The translations under genes were made by a program, and so were the position numbers. A stretch of DNA of 64,000 nucleotides from UBA2882 sp051877575 (lineage in GTDB: Bacteria; Bacillota; Clostridia; Lachnospirales; Lachnospiraceae), in contig JBJEJA010000031.1 of NCBI GenBank assembly GCA_051877575.1, forward strand, positions 33,032 through 97,031, written 5' to 3'. Positions 1-9,166 of this stretch are shown piece after piece (position 1 is the stretch's first letter; the number at the start of each line of letters is the position of its first letter). The notes under the pieces were generated by a model. It did not search any database. It saw only the letters and a list, made by a program, of their open reading frames with translations, and was not told the DNA's origin.

Positions 1-1
1 T

Positions 2-724
2 GTGCTGATCAGTGCGGCATTTGTATGTGCACATTTATATACCGTTTCCCTGGAATGCGGGGTTGTGGCAATCGCAGTGTTTTTACTGATGTTCATTTTG
101 TATTTTCGTTTTTCTCCGAAGGATACGATCGTAGTAATATTGCTGCCGCTTTGTTTTGTGTTAAAGATACCGTACGTGATTCCCATTGCGGTTGGATTGC
201 TTTGCAGTCCGGCATCGGTGGTATCCGTCAGTTTCGGAACCGTTATCTATTATCTGATTTTGTATATTAAGATGAATTCTCAGACGATCAGTACATTGGA
301 AGCGGATGGAGCCGTTGCAAAGTTCCGATATGTGATTGATGGTATTTTGGGAAATAAAGAGATGATGATTACGATGGTTGCGTTTGCGGCGATGGTAATT
401 ATTGTGTATATTATCCGCAGAATGTCAATAGATCATGCCTGGACAATTGCTATGAGCGTAGGCGCGGTGATCGGTGTCGTGATCCTGTTGGTGGGAGATT
501 TGGCATATGATACACACATTTCCATTGGCTTTTTGATCTTGGGAATGGTCATTTCGCTGTTGATCGCCAAGGTAATTCAGTTTTTTGCATTTAATGTGGA
601 TTATTCCAGAACGGAATATGTACAGTTTGAAGATGACGAATATTATTATTATGTAAAAGCAGTGCCAAAGAATTCCGTGTCACAGGCACAGGTAACCGTC
701 AAAAAAATCACAAGTGTTTTGTAA
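2..724 (+). CDS. Multi-pass membrane protein upstream of cdaA, 5' end outside window
   Basis: I do not recognise the family. The reading frame is open to the left edge and the GTG at position 2 is probably internal, so only about 240 C-terminal residues are seen. There are roughly six to seven hydrophobic stretches (residues about 4-35, 43-62, 68-88, 119-138, 148-165, 172-195). The tail is short, soluble and tyrosine/acid rich (four Tyr in a row near residue 213) and ends in a basic segment. It sits 24 bases before cdaA on the same strand, so it is probably cotranscribed with the c-di-AMP operon. A role in envelope or c-di-AMP physiology is inferred from position only. Confidence 0.7.
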   Translation: MLISAAFVCAHLYTVSLECGVVAIAVFLLMFILYFRFSPKDTIVVILLPLCFVLKIPYVIPIAVGLLCSPASVVSVSFGTVIYYLILYIKMNSQTISTLEADGAVAKFRYVIDGILGNKEMMITMVAFAAMVIIVYIIRRMSIDHAWTIAMSVGAVIGVVILLVGDLAYDTHISIGFLILGMVISLLIAKVIQFFAFNVDYSRTEYVQFEDDEYYYYVKAVPKNSVSQAQVTVKKITSVL

Positions 725-748
725 TAAAAAAGGGGATAGGAATATTTT

Positions 749-1621
749 ATGGAGCAGGTAAACAGCTTTATAAATAAATATTTGACGACACTGCATATTC
801 CGACAAGGATTGTGTGGACCGATATTGTGGAGATAATCATTATCTCCTTTTTGGTATACCAGATTTTAATATGGATTCGGGACACAAAGGCATGGAATCT
901 TTTAAAAGGCGTTATCGTTATTTTGGTTTTTCTGCTGTTTGCGGCAATTTTACGATTGAGTACGATATTGTGGATTGCGGAAAAAATATTCTCGGTCGGA
1001 ATCATAGCGGTTGTTATTGTATTGCAGCCGGAACTGCGCCGTGCGCTGGAACAGCTGGGACAGAAAAATTTTGTGATAAATCTGATACCTTTTGAAACGA
1101 AAGCATCAGACGGATTGTTTTCGGATAAAACGATCAATGAAATCGTAAAGGCAAGCTTTGAGATGGGCAAGGTTAAAACGGGCGCTTTAATTGTAATTGA
1201 GAAAAATCAGAAACTGACGGAATATGAAAGAACCGGAATTGCGGTGGATGCAATCGTGACCAACCAGCTTTTGATCAACATTTTTGAGCATAATACCCCG
1301 TTGCATGACGGAGCCGTACTGGTGCGTGGAGACAGGGTTGTGGCGGCAACCTGTTATCTGCCCTTATCTGACAGTACCAGACTTTCCAAGGAATTGGGGA
1401 CCAGACACCGGGCCGGTGTCGGCGTGTCAGAAATCACAGATTCCATGACCGTCATTGTTTCGGAAGAAACAGGACGGGTATCTGTGGCTTATGAAGGGAA
1501 ATTAACAAGAAATGTGGATGCGGACACCCTGCGGAAGATGCTCGAAACCATTCAGAATAAGACCGTGGAAGAAAAATCGCGTAAGGTCTGGAAAGGCAGG
1601 TTGAAACGTGAAGAAAAATAA
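749..1621 (+). CDS. cdaA: Diadenylate cyclase CdaA
   Basis: Makes cyclic di-AMP from two ATP at the membrane. The 290-residue protein has three N-terminal membrane segments (about residues 25-42, 52-72, 78-93) followed by a DAC domain. The two DAC signatures are present: DGA at residues 187-189 and RHR at 219-221, the latter followed by the conserved glycine/valine segment. Length matches the family (about 270-290). A purine-rich site (aggggatagg) lies ahead of the ATG. The 3' end overlaps the YbbR gene by 14 bases, the usual CdaA-CdaR coupling, and glmM follows. CdaR and GlmM are known partners or modulators of CdaA in Firmicutes. Confidence 0.97.
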   Translation: MEQVNSFINKYLTTLHIPTRIVWTDIVEIIIISFLVYQILIWIRDTKAWNLLKGVIVILVFLLFAAILRLSTILWIAEKIFSVGIIAVVIVLQPELRRALEQLGQKNFVINLIPFETKASDGLFSDKTINEIVKASFEMGKVKTGALIVIEKNQKLTEYERTGIAVDAIVTNQLLINIFEHNTPLHDGAVLVRGDRVVAATCYLPLSDSTRLSKELGTRHRAGVGVSEITDSMTVIVSEETGRVSVAYEGKLTRNVDADTLRKMLETIQNKTVEEKSRKVWKGRLKREEK

Positions 1622-2894
1622 ATTGACGGATAACTTGTTTTTGAGAATTGTGGCTGTCATTATCGCGATTTTGGTCTGGGTTGTTGTTGTAAATGTCAGC
1701 GATCCGATTATTGAATCCAATTATTCCGGTGTGCAGGTCGAAATATTAAATGCAGATTTAATTTCAAAAGAGAACCGGACATATGAAGTTCTGAACGGAA
1801 CCAATACGATATCGGTAACCATTACCGCAAAAAGGTCTATTAACGATCTGCTGGGGAAAGAAAACATTAAGGCAACCGCGGATATGGCTGAGTTGGATGA
1901 AGAGAACGGGACGATCAGAATACGTTTGGAAACAACGAAATATAATGATAAGATCGAGAGTATTAAATCCAAGACAGAAGTGCTGGAAGTAAATATTGAA
2001 GATCTGATGAAAAAGCAATTTTCCATAACGCCTGTTATAAATGGAGAACCGGTAGAAGGATATGTAACGGGGGATGTGATATTGGATCAGAACGTCGTAA
2101 CGGTACAGGGACCGGAAAGCGTGGTTTCCGGGATCGATCATGCTACGGCAGAGGTCTCTATTGCGGGGATGTCCGGAAGTATCAGTACAACTTCGGTAAT
2201 CCGTTACTATGATGAAGAGGATGAACAGCTGGATGCGACCAGACTGACAGGAAATATCAGCAGTGTCAGCATTAAAGTTGAACTGCTTGCGACGAAAAGT
2301 CTGCCATTGAAGTTTGCTACCACGGGTACGCTTGCGGAAGATTATGGCATGGCAGGAGAAATTACATCCGATCCGGAAGAAATCCTGATTGCGGGAAAGG
2401 CTAGTGTGCTGGCAAATCTGAGCGCAATATCGATTCCCGCATCGGCAATCGATATTGATGGGAAAGATGAAAGCTTTTCGCTGACGCTGGATTTAAATAA
2501 GTATTTGCCGGATAATGTCAGATTGGCGGATGAGGAATATGATGGTAAGATTATCGTAAAAGTGCCGATCGGAAAGATGGAGACGCTAACGCTGCAGATC
2601 CCCAAAGAAAATATCACGATTACGGGATTGGATGAAGAAAAGCAGAAGGCGACTCTGACCGGAACCGGGGATACCATAGAAATTACGGTAAAAGGTATGC
2701 CGGATCAGTTGAAAGAGCTGAATGTACAGGATATTACCGCCACAGCCATGATAGAGAGGTATATGGAGCGAAGAGGCATTACTTCTGTCAAAGAGGGCGT
2801 TTATGATATTCCGTTACAGATAGAACTGCCGGAAGGGATTACCACGGAAGGCAGCAATATTACGGTGGAATGCCGTGTAAGAGACGTAGATTAA
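1608..2894 (+). CDS. cdaR: YbbR-domain regulator CdaR
   Basis: Membrane-anchored extracytoplasmic partner of CdaA. The 428-residue protein starts with a single membrane anchor (about residues 10-29, VAVIIAILVWVVVVNVS) followed by several YbbR repeats, each opening with a short V-x-I/V-x-N/G strand pattern (near residues 40-115, 130-225, 230-315, 320-425). The GTG start at 1608 lies inside the end of cdaA, so translation is probably coupled. Overlap with cdaA and the glmM gene 20 bases downstream give the canonical Firmicutes operon. In the known system CdaR modulates cyclase activity. Nothing unusual was noted. Confidence 0.94.
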   Translation: MKKNKLTDNLFLRIVAVIIAILVWVVVVNVSDPIIESNYSGVQVEILNADLISKENRTYEVLNGTNTISVTITAKRSINDLLGKENIKATADMAELDEENGTIRIRLETTKYNDKIESIKSKTEVLEVNIEDLMKKQFSITPVINGEPVEGYVTGDVILDQNVVTVQGPESVVSGIDHATAEVSIAGMSGSISTTSVIRYYDEEDEQLDATRLTGNISSVSIKVELLATKSLPLKFATTGTLAEDYGMAGEITSDPEEILIAGKASVLANLSAISIPASAIDIDGKDESFSLTLDLNKYLPDNVRLADEEYDGKIIVKVPIGKMETLTLQIPKENITITGLDEEKQKATLTGTGDTIEITVKGMPDQLKELNVQDITATAMIERYMERRGITSVKEGVYDIPLQIELPEGITTEGSNITVECRVRDVD

Positions 2895-2914
2895 AGAAAT
2901 CAGAGGACATAATA

Positions 2915-4264
2915 ATGGGAAGATTATTTGGAACAGATGGTGTAAGAGGCATTGCAAATGAAGAACTGACGCCGATACTTGCTATGCAGCTGGGGCAGGC
3001 CGGTGCGTATGTTCTGACAAGGGAAAATGCACATAAACCGACGATCATGGTCGGATGTGATACCAGAATTTCGGGAGATATGCTGGCAAATGCCCTGATG
3101 GCGGGAGCTTGTTCCGTGGGTGCCAATGTGGTCTATGTGGGTGTTGTGCCCACACCTGCGGTTGCATACCTTACCAGAAAGTACAAAGTAGATGCGGGAG
3201 TTGTCATTTCGGCATCCCACAATCCGGTGGAATTCAACGGCATCAAGTTTTTTGACGGAAACGGTTATAAACTGCCGGATGCGTTGGAAGATGAGATTGA
3301 GGAACTGATCGCCAGCGGTATGGAGGGGGTAAAATTCCCCACCGGTTCTTCTGTCGGTAAGATCAAATATCGTACGGATGCCAGAGAAGAATATATCAAT
3401 CATGCCATGAAAGCGGTTCCGGTCAATCTGGAAGGAATGAAGATTGTGGTGGATTGTGCGGAAGGTGCATCTTTTTACACTTCGGTAGAGACATTAAAAG
3501 AGTTGGGGGCAACCGTAGTTGCCATTCACAACAACCCGGATGGCACCAATATTAACGCAAACTGCGGTTCCACTCATATGGAAGAACTGATGGCCAGGGT
3601 TGTTTATGAAAATGCCAATATTGGGCTGGCTTTTGACGGTGATGCGGACAGATTGCTGGCTGTAGATGAAAAAGGGAAAAAGGTTGACGGAGATCAGATC
3701 ATGGCCATCGTGGGCAACCATATGAAAAATAACGGCCTGCTAAAGGACAACGTGATCGTAGCAACGGTCATGAGTAATCTGGGCTTTTTCCTGATGGGTA
3801 AGGCACATGGCATCGCAATAGAACAGACAAAAGTGGGCGACCGTTATGTGTTGGAGCGTATGAAGGAAATCGGAGCCAATCTGGGCGGCGAGCAGTCGGG
3901 ACATATTATTTTCCTGGATGAGAATACAACCGGAGACGGTCTGCTCAGTGCACTTCATCTGCTACAGGTATTGGTGGAAACCGGTAAGCCTTTGTCGGAG
4001 CTGGCATCCATCATGGAGGTGTTGCCCCAGGCACTGGTCAATGCGCGTGTGCCCAATCACAAGAAAGAAAGCTATATGGAATATCCGGAAATTGCGGAAG
4101 CGATTGAGCAGCTGACGGCGAAATTTGCAGGAGAGGGCAGGGTGCTGATCCGTCCGTCCGGAACAGAACCGTTAGTGCGTGTTATGATTGAAGGTAAGGA
4201 CCAGAAACAGATTGAGGTAGAGGCTCGAAAACTGGCAGATCTCATTCAGAATGTCATGCTGTAA
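2915..4264 (+). CDS. glmM: Phosphoglucosamine mutase GlmM
   Basis: Converts glucosamine-6-phosphate to glucosamine-1-phosphate for UDP-GlcNAc, feeding peptidoglycan and the glycans encoded downstream. The 449-residue protein has the four alpha-D-phosphohexomutase signatures: N-terminal GTDGVRG, the phosphoserine loop SASHNP (Ser at residue 101), the metal loop DGDADR, and the phosphate-binding PSGTEP near the C-terminus. I chose the ATG at 2915 because AGAGGA lies 7 bases upstream and the protein then begins at the usual GRLFGTDG. A longer frame from 2870 would add 15 residues that read as cdaR overlap. It is the third gene of the cda operon. Confidence 0.97.
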   Translation: MGRLFGTDGVRGIANEELTPILAMQLGQAGAYVLTRENAHKPTIMVGCDTRISGDMLANALMAGACSVGANVVYVGVVPTPAVAYLTRKYKVDAGVVISASHNPVEFNGIKFFDGNGYKLPDALEDEIEELIASGMEGVKFPTGSSVGKIKYRTDAREEYINHAMKAVPVNLEGMKIVVDCAEGASFYTSVETLKELGATVVAIHNNPDGTNINANCGSTHMEELMARVVYENANIGLAFDGDADRLLAVDEKGKKVDGDQIMAIVGNHMKNNGLLKDNVIVATVMSNLGFFLMGKAHGIAIEQTKVGDRYVLERMKEIGANLGGEQSGHIIFLDENTTGDGLLSALHLLQVLVETGKPLSELASIMEVLPQALVNARVPNHKKESYMEYPEIAEAIEQLTAKFAGEGRVLIRPSGTEPLVRVMIEGKDQKQIEVEARKLADLIQNVML

Positions 4265-4267
4265 GGG

Positions 4268-4296
4268 TTGAGAAATATCTGAAAAGGTGTTATAGT
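4268..4296 (+). promoter_or_regulatory. Promoter of the HPr gene
   Basis: TTGAGA at 4268-4273 and TATAGT at 4291-4296 are separated by exactly 17 bases, a good sigma-A pattern. It begins 3 bases after the glmM stop, so HPr probably has its own transcript as well as read-through. Prediction from sequence only. Confidence 0.6.
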
Positions 4297-4330
4297 AAAA
4301 AGGGTATTGATTTATTTGGAGGGTAGTTCT

Positions 4331-4594
4331 ATGGTTAGTCAGAAGGTTATAATAAAGAATCCTACAGGGTTGCACTTAAGACCTGCCGGCGTCCTATGTA
4401 AGGAAGCAATGCAGTTTAAATCATTAATAACGTTTACATTCAGGGATAGTACGGCAAATGCAAAGAGTGTTCTAAGTGTCCTGGGCGCATGTGTAAAGTG
4501 CGGCGATGAGATTGAGTTTGTATGTGAAGGCGAAGACGAAAAAGAAGCGTTGGAAGCTTTGGTAGCAGCGATCGAAAACGGACTCGGCGAATAG
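4331..4594 (+). CDS. ptsH: HPr-family phosphocarrier protein
   Basis: Small phosphocarrier of the sugar phosphotransferase system. The 87-residue protein has the active-site loop GLHLRPAG with His15 and Arg17, and the Firmicutes regulatory serine at residue 46 (AKSVLS), the target of HPr kinase in carbon catabolite control. Both sites at canonical positions favour true HPr over Crh, which lacks His15. The ATG at 4331 has GGAGGG 7 bases upstream; an earlier in-frame start at 4307 has none. It is monocistronic, between its own promoter and a strong terminator. Confidence 0.9.
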   Translation: MVSQKVIIKNPTGLHLRPAGVLCKEAMQFKSLITFTFRDSTANAKSVLSVLGACVKCGDEIEFVCEGEDEKEALEALVAAIENGLGE

Positions 4595-4610
4595 AAAACA
4601 GTGCATTACG

Positions 4611-4638
4611 GCCCATCTGTCAGGATGGGCTGTTTTTT
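4611..4638 (+). terminator. Rho-independent terminator after HPr
   Basis: Perfect 7-bp stem GCCCATC / GATGGGC (4611-4617 and 4624-4630) with a 6-base loop, followed by TGTTTTTT. It separates the HPr transcript from leuA. Confidence 0.9.
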
Positions 4639-4662
4639 ATAAGAAGGAGAGGAATTAAAGAA

Positions 4663-6342
4663 ATGTTAAACTATAAGAGATATCAGAAAAATCCGGTTGT
4701 GGATTATCCGGAAAGAGAGTGGCCAAATAAGGAAATTACAAAGGCTCCCGTTTGGTGCAGCGTAGACTTAAGAGACGGGAATCAGGCATTGATCGATCCG
4801 ATGGTGGTGGAAGAAAAAATCGAGATGTTTCAGTTTCTGATTCAGCTGGGTTTCAAGGAAATCGAAATCGGTTTTCCGGCAGCCAGCCAGATTGAGTTTG
4901 ATTTTCTGCGTCAGCTCGTGGAACGCAAAATGATTCCCGATGACGTATGTGTCCAGGTACTGACCCAGTGCAGAGAAGAGCTGATCGACCGTACTTTTGA
5001 AGCCATTGAAGGCTGTAAGCAGGCAATCGTACATATTTACAATTCCACATCCACGCTGCAGAGAGACGTGGTGTTCCATATGGACAGAGAGCAGATCATT
5101 GATATTGCCGTCAAAGGTACCGAAATGGTAAAAGAGCGCGCGGCAAAATTCCCGGGAAAGATCATTTTGGAATATTCTCCCGAAAGCTTTACCGGAACGG
5201 AACTGGATTTTGCACTGGAGATCTGCACGGCAGTACAGCGCACATGGGGACCTACTTGGGAGAATCCCATGATCATCAATCTGCCTTCTACGGTGGAGAT
5301 GAATACCCCCAATGTTTATGCCGATCAGATCGAATGGATGAATAAACATTTTGAAAACAGAGAATCTATTATATTATCGGTGCATCCTCACAATGACAGA
5401 GGAACGGGCGTTGCCAGCGCTGAGCTTTCACTGTTGGCAGGTGCCGATCGTGTGGAAGGCACACTTTTCGGAAACGGCGAAAGAACCGGTAACGTGGATA
5501 TTTTGAATATTGCTTACAACATGTTTTCTCAGGGAATCAATCCGGAATTAAATATCGAGCATATCAATGATATCATCGAAATTTACGAAAGATGCTGTAA
5601 AATCCCGATTCATCCCAGACATCCCTATGCCGGAAAACTGGTATTTACTGCTTTTTCCGGGTCCCATCAGGATGCGATCAACAAGGGCGTACAGGCGATG
5701 AAGGAGAGAAAGAGCGAGCATTGGCAGGTTCCCTATTTGCCCATCGATCCTGCGGATATCGGAAGGGAATATGAGCCTATCGTCCGTATCAACTCCCAAT
5801 CCGGCAAGGGTGGTGTTGCTTTTGTCATGGATACTTATTTCGGCTTCAAACTGCCAAAGGGTATGCACAAAGAGTTTGCCAATGTGATCCAGACAATTTC
5901 CGAGAAACAGGGAGAGGTTTCCCCGGATCAGATCATGGAGAAATTCCGGGAAGAGTATCTCAACCGGAAAGAACCCATCCACTTCCGCCAGCTGCGTGTG
6001 GATGACTTAAGCGATGTGATCCAGTCTGAATTTGATACGAAGGTAACGGTAACCTATACCGATCATGATGAGAAAAAATATTTCGAGGCTGTGGGTAACG
6101 GTCCTATCGATGCGGTACAGCGCGGTTTACAGGAGGCTTTGGGCGTAAAGATCAAGGTGCTGGATTACGAAGAACATGCATTGCAGAGTGGTTCCAATTC
6201 CCAGGCCGCGGCATACATTCATCTGCTGGATGCGGATGACGGCAGAGTCACTTACGGCGTAGGTGTGTCCAGTAACATTACCAGAGCCAGTGTGCGTGCA
6301 ATCTTTTCTGCCATAAACAGACTTGGGCTGGGAGAGAAATAA
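4663..6342 (+). CDS. leuA: 2-isopropylmalate synthase LeuA
   Basis: First committed step of leucine synthesis: acetyl-CoA plus 2-oxoisovalerate gives 2-isopropylmalate. The 559-residue length fits the long bacterial/yeast-type LeuA. Visible are the DRE-TIM signature LRDGNQAL near residue 37, the metal-binding HPHNDRGTG near residue 242, GNGERTGN near residue 274, and a C-terminal regulatory domain from about residue 430 that in relatives binds leucine. An AAGGAGAGG site lies about 10 bases before the ATG. No other leucine gene is nearby, so it stands alone beside the glycan genes. Confidence 0.95.
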   Translation: MLNYKRYQKNPVVDYPEREWPNKEITKAPVWCSVDLRDGNQALIDPMVVEEKIEMFQFLIQLGFKEIEIGFPAASQIEFDFLRQLVERKMIPDDVCVQVLTQCREELIDRTFEAIEGCKQAIVHIYNSTSTLQRDVVFHMDREQIIDIAVKGTEMVKERAAKFPGKIILEYSPESFTGTELDFALEICTAVQRTWGPTWENPMIINLPSTVEMNTPNVYADQIEWMNKHFENRESIILSVHPHNDRGTGVASAELSLLAGADRVEGTLFGNGERTGNVDILNIAYNMFSQGINPELNIEHINDIIEIYERCCKIPIHPRHPYAGKLVFTAFSGSHQDAINKGVQAMKERKSEHWQVPYLPIDPADIGREYEPIVRINSQSGKGGVAFVMDTYFGFKLPKGMHKEFANVIQTISEKQGEVSPDQIMEKFREEYLNRKEPIHFRQLRVDDLSDVIQSEFDTKVTVTYTDHDEKKYFEAVGNGPIDAVQRGLQEALGVKIKVLDYEEHALQSGSNSQAAAYIHLLDADDGRVTYGVGVSSNITRASVRAIFSAINRLGLGEK

Positions 6343-6346
6343 GCTT

Positions 6347-7078
6347 ATGCTAAAAGGTTTCAAACAGATAATCGGTAAATATGCATATTTGTTACTGCCA
6401 ATAGGTACCCTGCTATGTTTAGCAGGGTTTATTGGCAGTTATTTATTTCCCAATGAAGTGCTGGATACTTATCAGGTAAATATGGCAGAGGCTGAAAATG
6501 ACGTGGAAAGCGTACATCTTTTTACCGGAACGGAAGACGAGTTCGGCTATGTCATGGAGACGGACGGAAGAGCCTTAAAGGGATTTCAGATCGGAATCTC
6601 CAAAAACGGTGCTTCTCTGGAGGGAACGGAGCTGATCTACCGGGTATATCGGCTTCCCGATGAAATCTCTTTGGAAAAAGAACTTCCGATCCGAATGGAT
6701 GTCGATGAACTGGAACTGATATTGGAAAAAAGCTATGATCTTGGCACATGTCTGGACGGGCAATACCCATATCTGCCCTTTGATGAGGAGGGACTTTGCA
6801 GCGGAAAGCTTTATATAACCTTTACTTATCGCATCAACGGAAACGGGGAGGACGTTGCACCCGGAGTGTTTGTGAATCACGGAAAGGTGGATCATGCCGC
6901 TTCCTATATCAACGGTGAAATCTCAGATGAGATGCTGAAGAATTGTTATATTTACTCGCATGATACCTATCCGTTGCTTTATGATGCCAGAGTGCTGACG
7001 TTTGTATTTTTGGCGGCATCGGCAACCGTTTGTTATCCGCACGGGAAAAGAAGGGAGGAGGAAAAGAATGCAATCTGA
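6347..7078 (+). CDS. Bitopic membrane protein of unknown function, partner of the DUF2142 gene
   Basis: Not recognised. The 243-residue protein has an N-terminal membrane segment (about residues 10-34), an acidic predicted extracytoplasmic domain of about 170 residues, and a second membrane segment near residue 217, ending in a short basic tail. The ATG at 6347 lies 4 bases after the leuA stop and uses the GGGAG at the end of leuA. It overlaps the next gene by 11 bases. That neighbour also has an N-terminal membrane segment followed by an extracytoplasmic domain, so the two may work together (inference). Codons 17-31 form a long DNA/RNA hairpin, listed separately. Confidence 0.75.
   Translation: MLKGFKQIIGKYAYLLLPIGTLLCLAGFIGSYLFPNEVLDTYQVNMAEAENDVESVHLFTGTEDEFGYVMETDGRALKGFQIGISKNGASLEGTELIYRVYRLPDEISLEKELPIRMDVDELELILEKSYDLGTCLDGQYPYLPFDEEGLCSGKLYITFTYRINGNGEDVAPGVFVNHGKVDHAASYINGEISDEMLKNCYIYSHDTYPLLYDARVLTFVFLAASATVCYPHGKRREEEKNAI
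6394..6439 (+). repeat. Long inverted repeat inside the 5' end of a coding region
   Basis: The left arm is ACTGCCAATA (6394-6403), GGT, then ACCCTGCTA (6407-6415). The right arm is TAGCAGGGT (6420-6428), T, then TATTGGCAGT (6430-6439). This gives 19 base pairs interrupted only by a 3x1 internal loop, with a 4-base apex. It starts 47 bases into the gene at 6347 and spans the codons of the first membrane segment. No good U-run follows, so it is not a standard terminator. Confidence 0.85.
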
Positions 7079-9155
7079 ACGCAATAAGAAGATAGCGAAA
7101 AATGCGTTAAAAGGTGTTCTTGTTATCGGAGTTGTTTTCCTGCTTTCCTTTATTTTGGAAATTTTGATATTCAACAGAACAGCGCTCTCCCATCCCTATG
7201 AAGCAGTCGTATTCGATCACAACCATATGCTGATGGAAACAACGGATACGCTGGCACAGCTTTCGGCAGAGGAACAGAAAGCGTTAGAGGTGGAGCAGGA
7301 AAATAAGAAAATCCTGGCCGAATATTATGGTGAGGAATATGTAGAGGAATTGGACGAATCTCTGGTCAAACAGGACGGAGTCTATTACCAGAAGGTAAAA
7401 GAGACCAGAATTCAAATGGAGCTGGGGGACACCTATTATGTGAAAAAATTAAAGGTATCTCTGCCATTGGAGGAAAATGCCGGCTATACGGTAAGAGTGT
7501 ATGAAAAAGGCGTGCCCGGTGAAGGGATTTACTGCAGCATCAATCCTAAGCTGGATGCGGGGATTGCCAATGTCGGGAAAGAGACCAATGCGTTGGAAAT
7601 CATACTTTTGACGGGAGAAGAACCGGATCTGGATGCACTACAGGTGGAAATTTCCAATGATTTCAGCCTCAATTCCGTTCGAATCTGCTTTTTTGCCGTC
7701 TGCCTTTTTATGCTGTATCTGATATTGGCAGCAGGTAAAAAAACATGGAACATGATGCGTGAGAAACCCCAGTGGTTTTTTGCGGTTACGGCATTTTTAT
7801 TTGGCGGACTGCTGATCATGGGAATCGGGACGAATCAGATCAGTTATGATGAGTATGCCCATGCCAAAAGTGCATACAAGCTTTCCTTCGGCTCCACCAT
7901 TGAAACTACGGAAGCGGCTATGCAGATGGTCGGAAATACCCTGCCGTATTTCAATAATCCGGAGGAGCGTCGTCTGGTGGAGGATTACGAGGATCTGATG
8001 AATGATCCTTCCTATATTGCGCCGGATATCGGACACCAGAGCCGTTTTCCCAGAGCGGAAACCAGAGTATACTATCCCATGGCAGCCGGATTTTATCTGG
8101 GACGGATTTTACATGTGAGCTTTGCGGATATGGTGGCTTTGGCAAAGCTGGGCAATCTGCTGTGCTATATCGTAATTGTGTTCTGGGCAATCAAAAAGGC
8201 AAAAGGCTATAAAATGGTGGTGGCAGCCATCGGACTTTTACCCAATAATATCTTTATTGCATCGGCATTGTCCTATGATGCACTTGTGACATCCTGTCTT
8301 TTGTTCGGTTATGTGCTGCTGTTAAATGAGATTTTGACACCGGAGGAAAAGGTACGGCCGGGAAATGCGTTGCTGATGCTGCTGTCCTTTGTAGTAGGCT
8401 GTCTGTCCAAACCTGTCTATATTGTCATGGCATTGATGCTTTGGTTCCTTCCGGCAAAAAAATTCCAAAATAAAGGAATGGCGTTGCTGTTTAAAGTATC
8501 CGTTACCGTTTTGGCGGGACTGATGATTTATAACATATTTTTCCCGACGCCGGTGGCGGGCGGAGATTACCAGCTGGTAAGCAATATGGCGTATTCCGGT
8601 GACCGGAGAAGCGTCGGAACCAGCACCATAGGGCAGATTTCATATATTCTGGAAAATCCTCTGACCTATACGAAGGTTCTGTTGAAAGAGATGTTCGGGA
8701 TGCTTGGCAGTTATACATTGTTCGGAGTGCCCTTTGTGGGTTATGCGTATTTGGGGACAGCACCTTTCTGGATTAACTGGCTGTTGATTCTGCTGGGTGT
8801 TTTTGCGGCAATGTTTACGGCGACGAAAAGCAAACTCGGCAAAGGAATCGGCGCATTGACGCACCTGATGAATTTTGGCGTGGCAGCCATTGTCTTTTCC
8901 TCTATGTATATTTCCTATACGGCAGTGGGCAGCAGTCAGATACTGGGTGTCCAGGGAAGATATTTTATTCCGCTGTTTCTGCCTTTCCTAAGCTGCTTTT
9001 TCGGTATGGGAGAAGGGAAAGAAAACAGATTTGCTATAGCAAAGCAAAAGCTTCAAAGCCTTCCCGCAGTTTATGAGCGGGTTATCTTTGGCATACTGGG
9101 GTTTGTGAATCTTGTTATGACATGGCAGCTCGTCATTCTGAAAATGAATGTGTAA
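7068..9155 (+). CDS. DUF2142-like polytopic membrane protein (probable GT-C glycosyltransferase)
   Basis: The 695-residue protein has an N-terminal membrane segment, an extracytoplasmic domain (about residues 40-200), then about ten membrane segments. Two features recall DUF2142: an acidic loop after a membrane segment (NQISYDEYAHAKSAYK) and PNNIFIASALSYDA. DUF2142 proteins are treated as GT-C-fold membrane glycosyltransferases, though their donors are mostly unknown. GGGAGGAGGAA precedes the ATG at 7068; the longer frame from 7002 would add sequence within the previous gene. The tight overlap with the upstream gene and following GT2 genes put it in a glycan operon. Function is inferred from family and context. 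Confidence 0.72.
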   Translation: MQSERNKKIAKNALKGVLVIGVVFLLSFILEILIFNRTALSHPYEAVVFDHNHMLMETTDTLAQLSAEEQKALEVEQENKKILAEYYGEEYVEELDESLVKQDGVYYQKVKETRIQMELGDTYYVKKLKVSLPLEENAGYTVRVYEKGVPGEGIYCSINPKLDAGIANVGKETNALEIILLTGEEPDLDALQVEISNDFSLNSVRICFFAVCLFMLYLILAAGKKTWNMMREKPQWFFAVTAFLFGGLLIMGIGTNQISYDEYAHAKSAYKLSFGSTIETTEAAMQMVGNTLPYFNNPEERRLVEDYEDLMNDPSYIAPDIGHQSRFPRAETRVYYPMAAGFYLGRILHVSFADMVALAKLGNLLCYIVIVFWAIKKAKGYKMVVAAIGLLPNNIFIASALSYDALVTSCLLFGYVLLLNEILTPEEKVRPGNALLMLLSFVVGCLSKPVYIVMALMLWFLPAKKFQNKGMALLFKVSVTVLAGLMIYNIFFPTPVAGGDYQLVSNMAYSGDRRSVGTSTIGQISYILENPLTYTKVLLKEMFGMLGSYTLFGVPFVGYAYLGTAPFWINWLLILLGVFAAMFTATKSKLGKGIGALTHLMNFGVAAIVFSSMYISYTAVGSSQILGVQGRYFIPLFLPFLSCFFGMGEGKENRFAIAKQKLQSLPAVYERVIFGILGFVNLVMTWQLVILKMNV

Positions 9156-9166
9156 AAGGAGAACTT

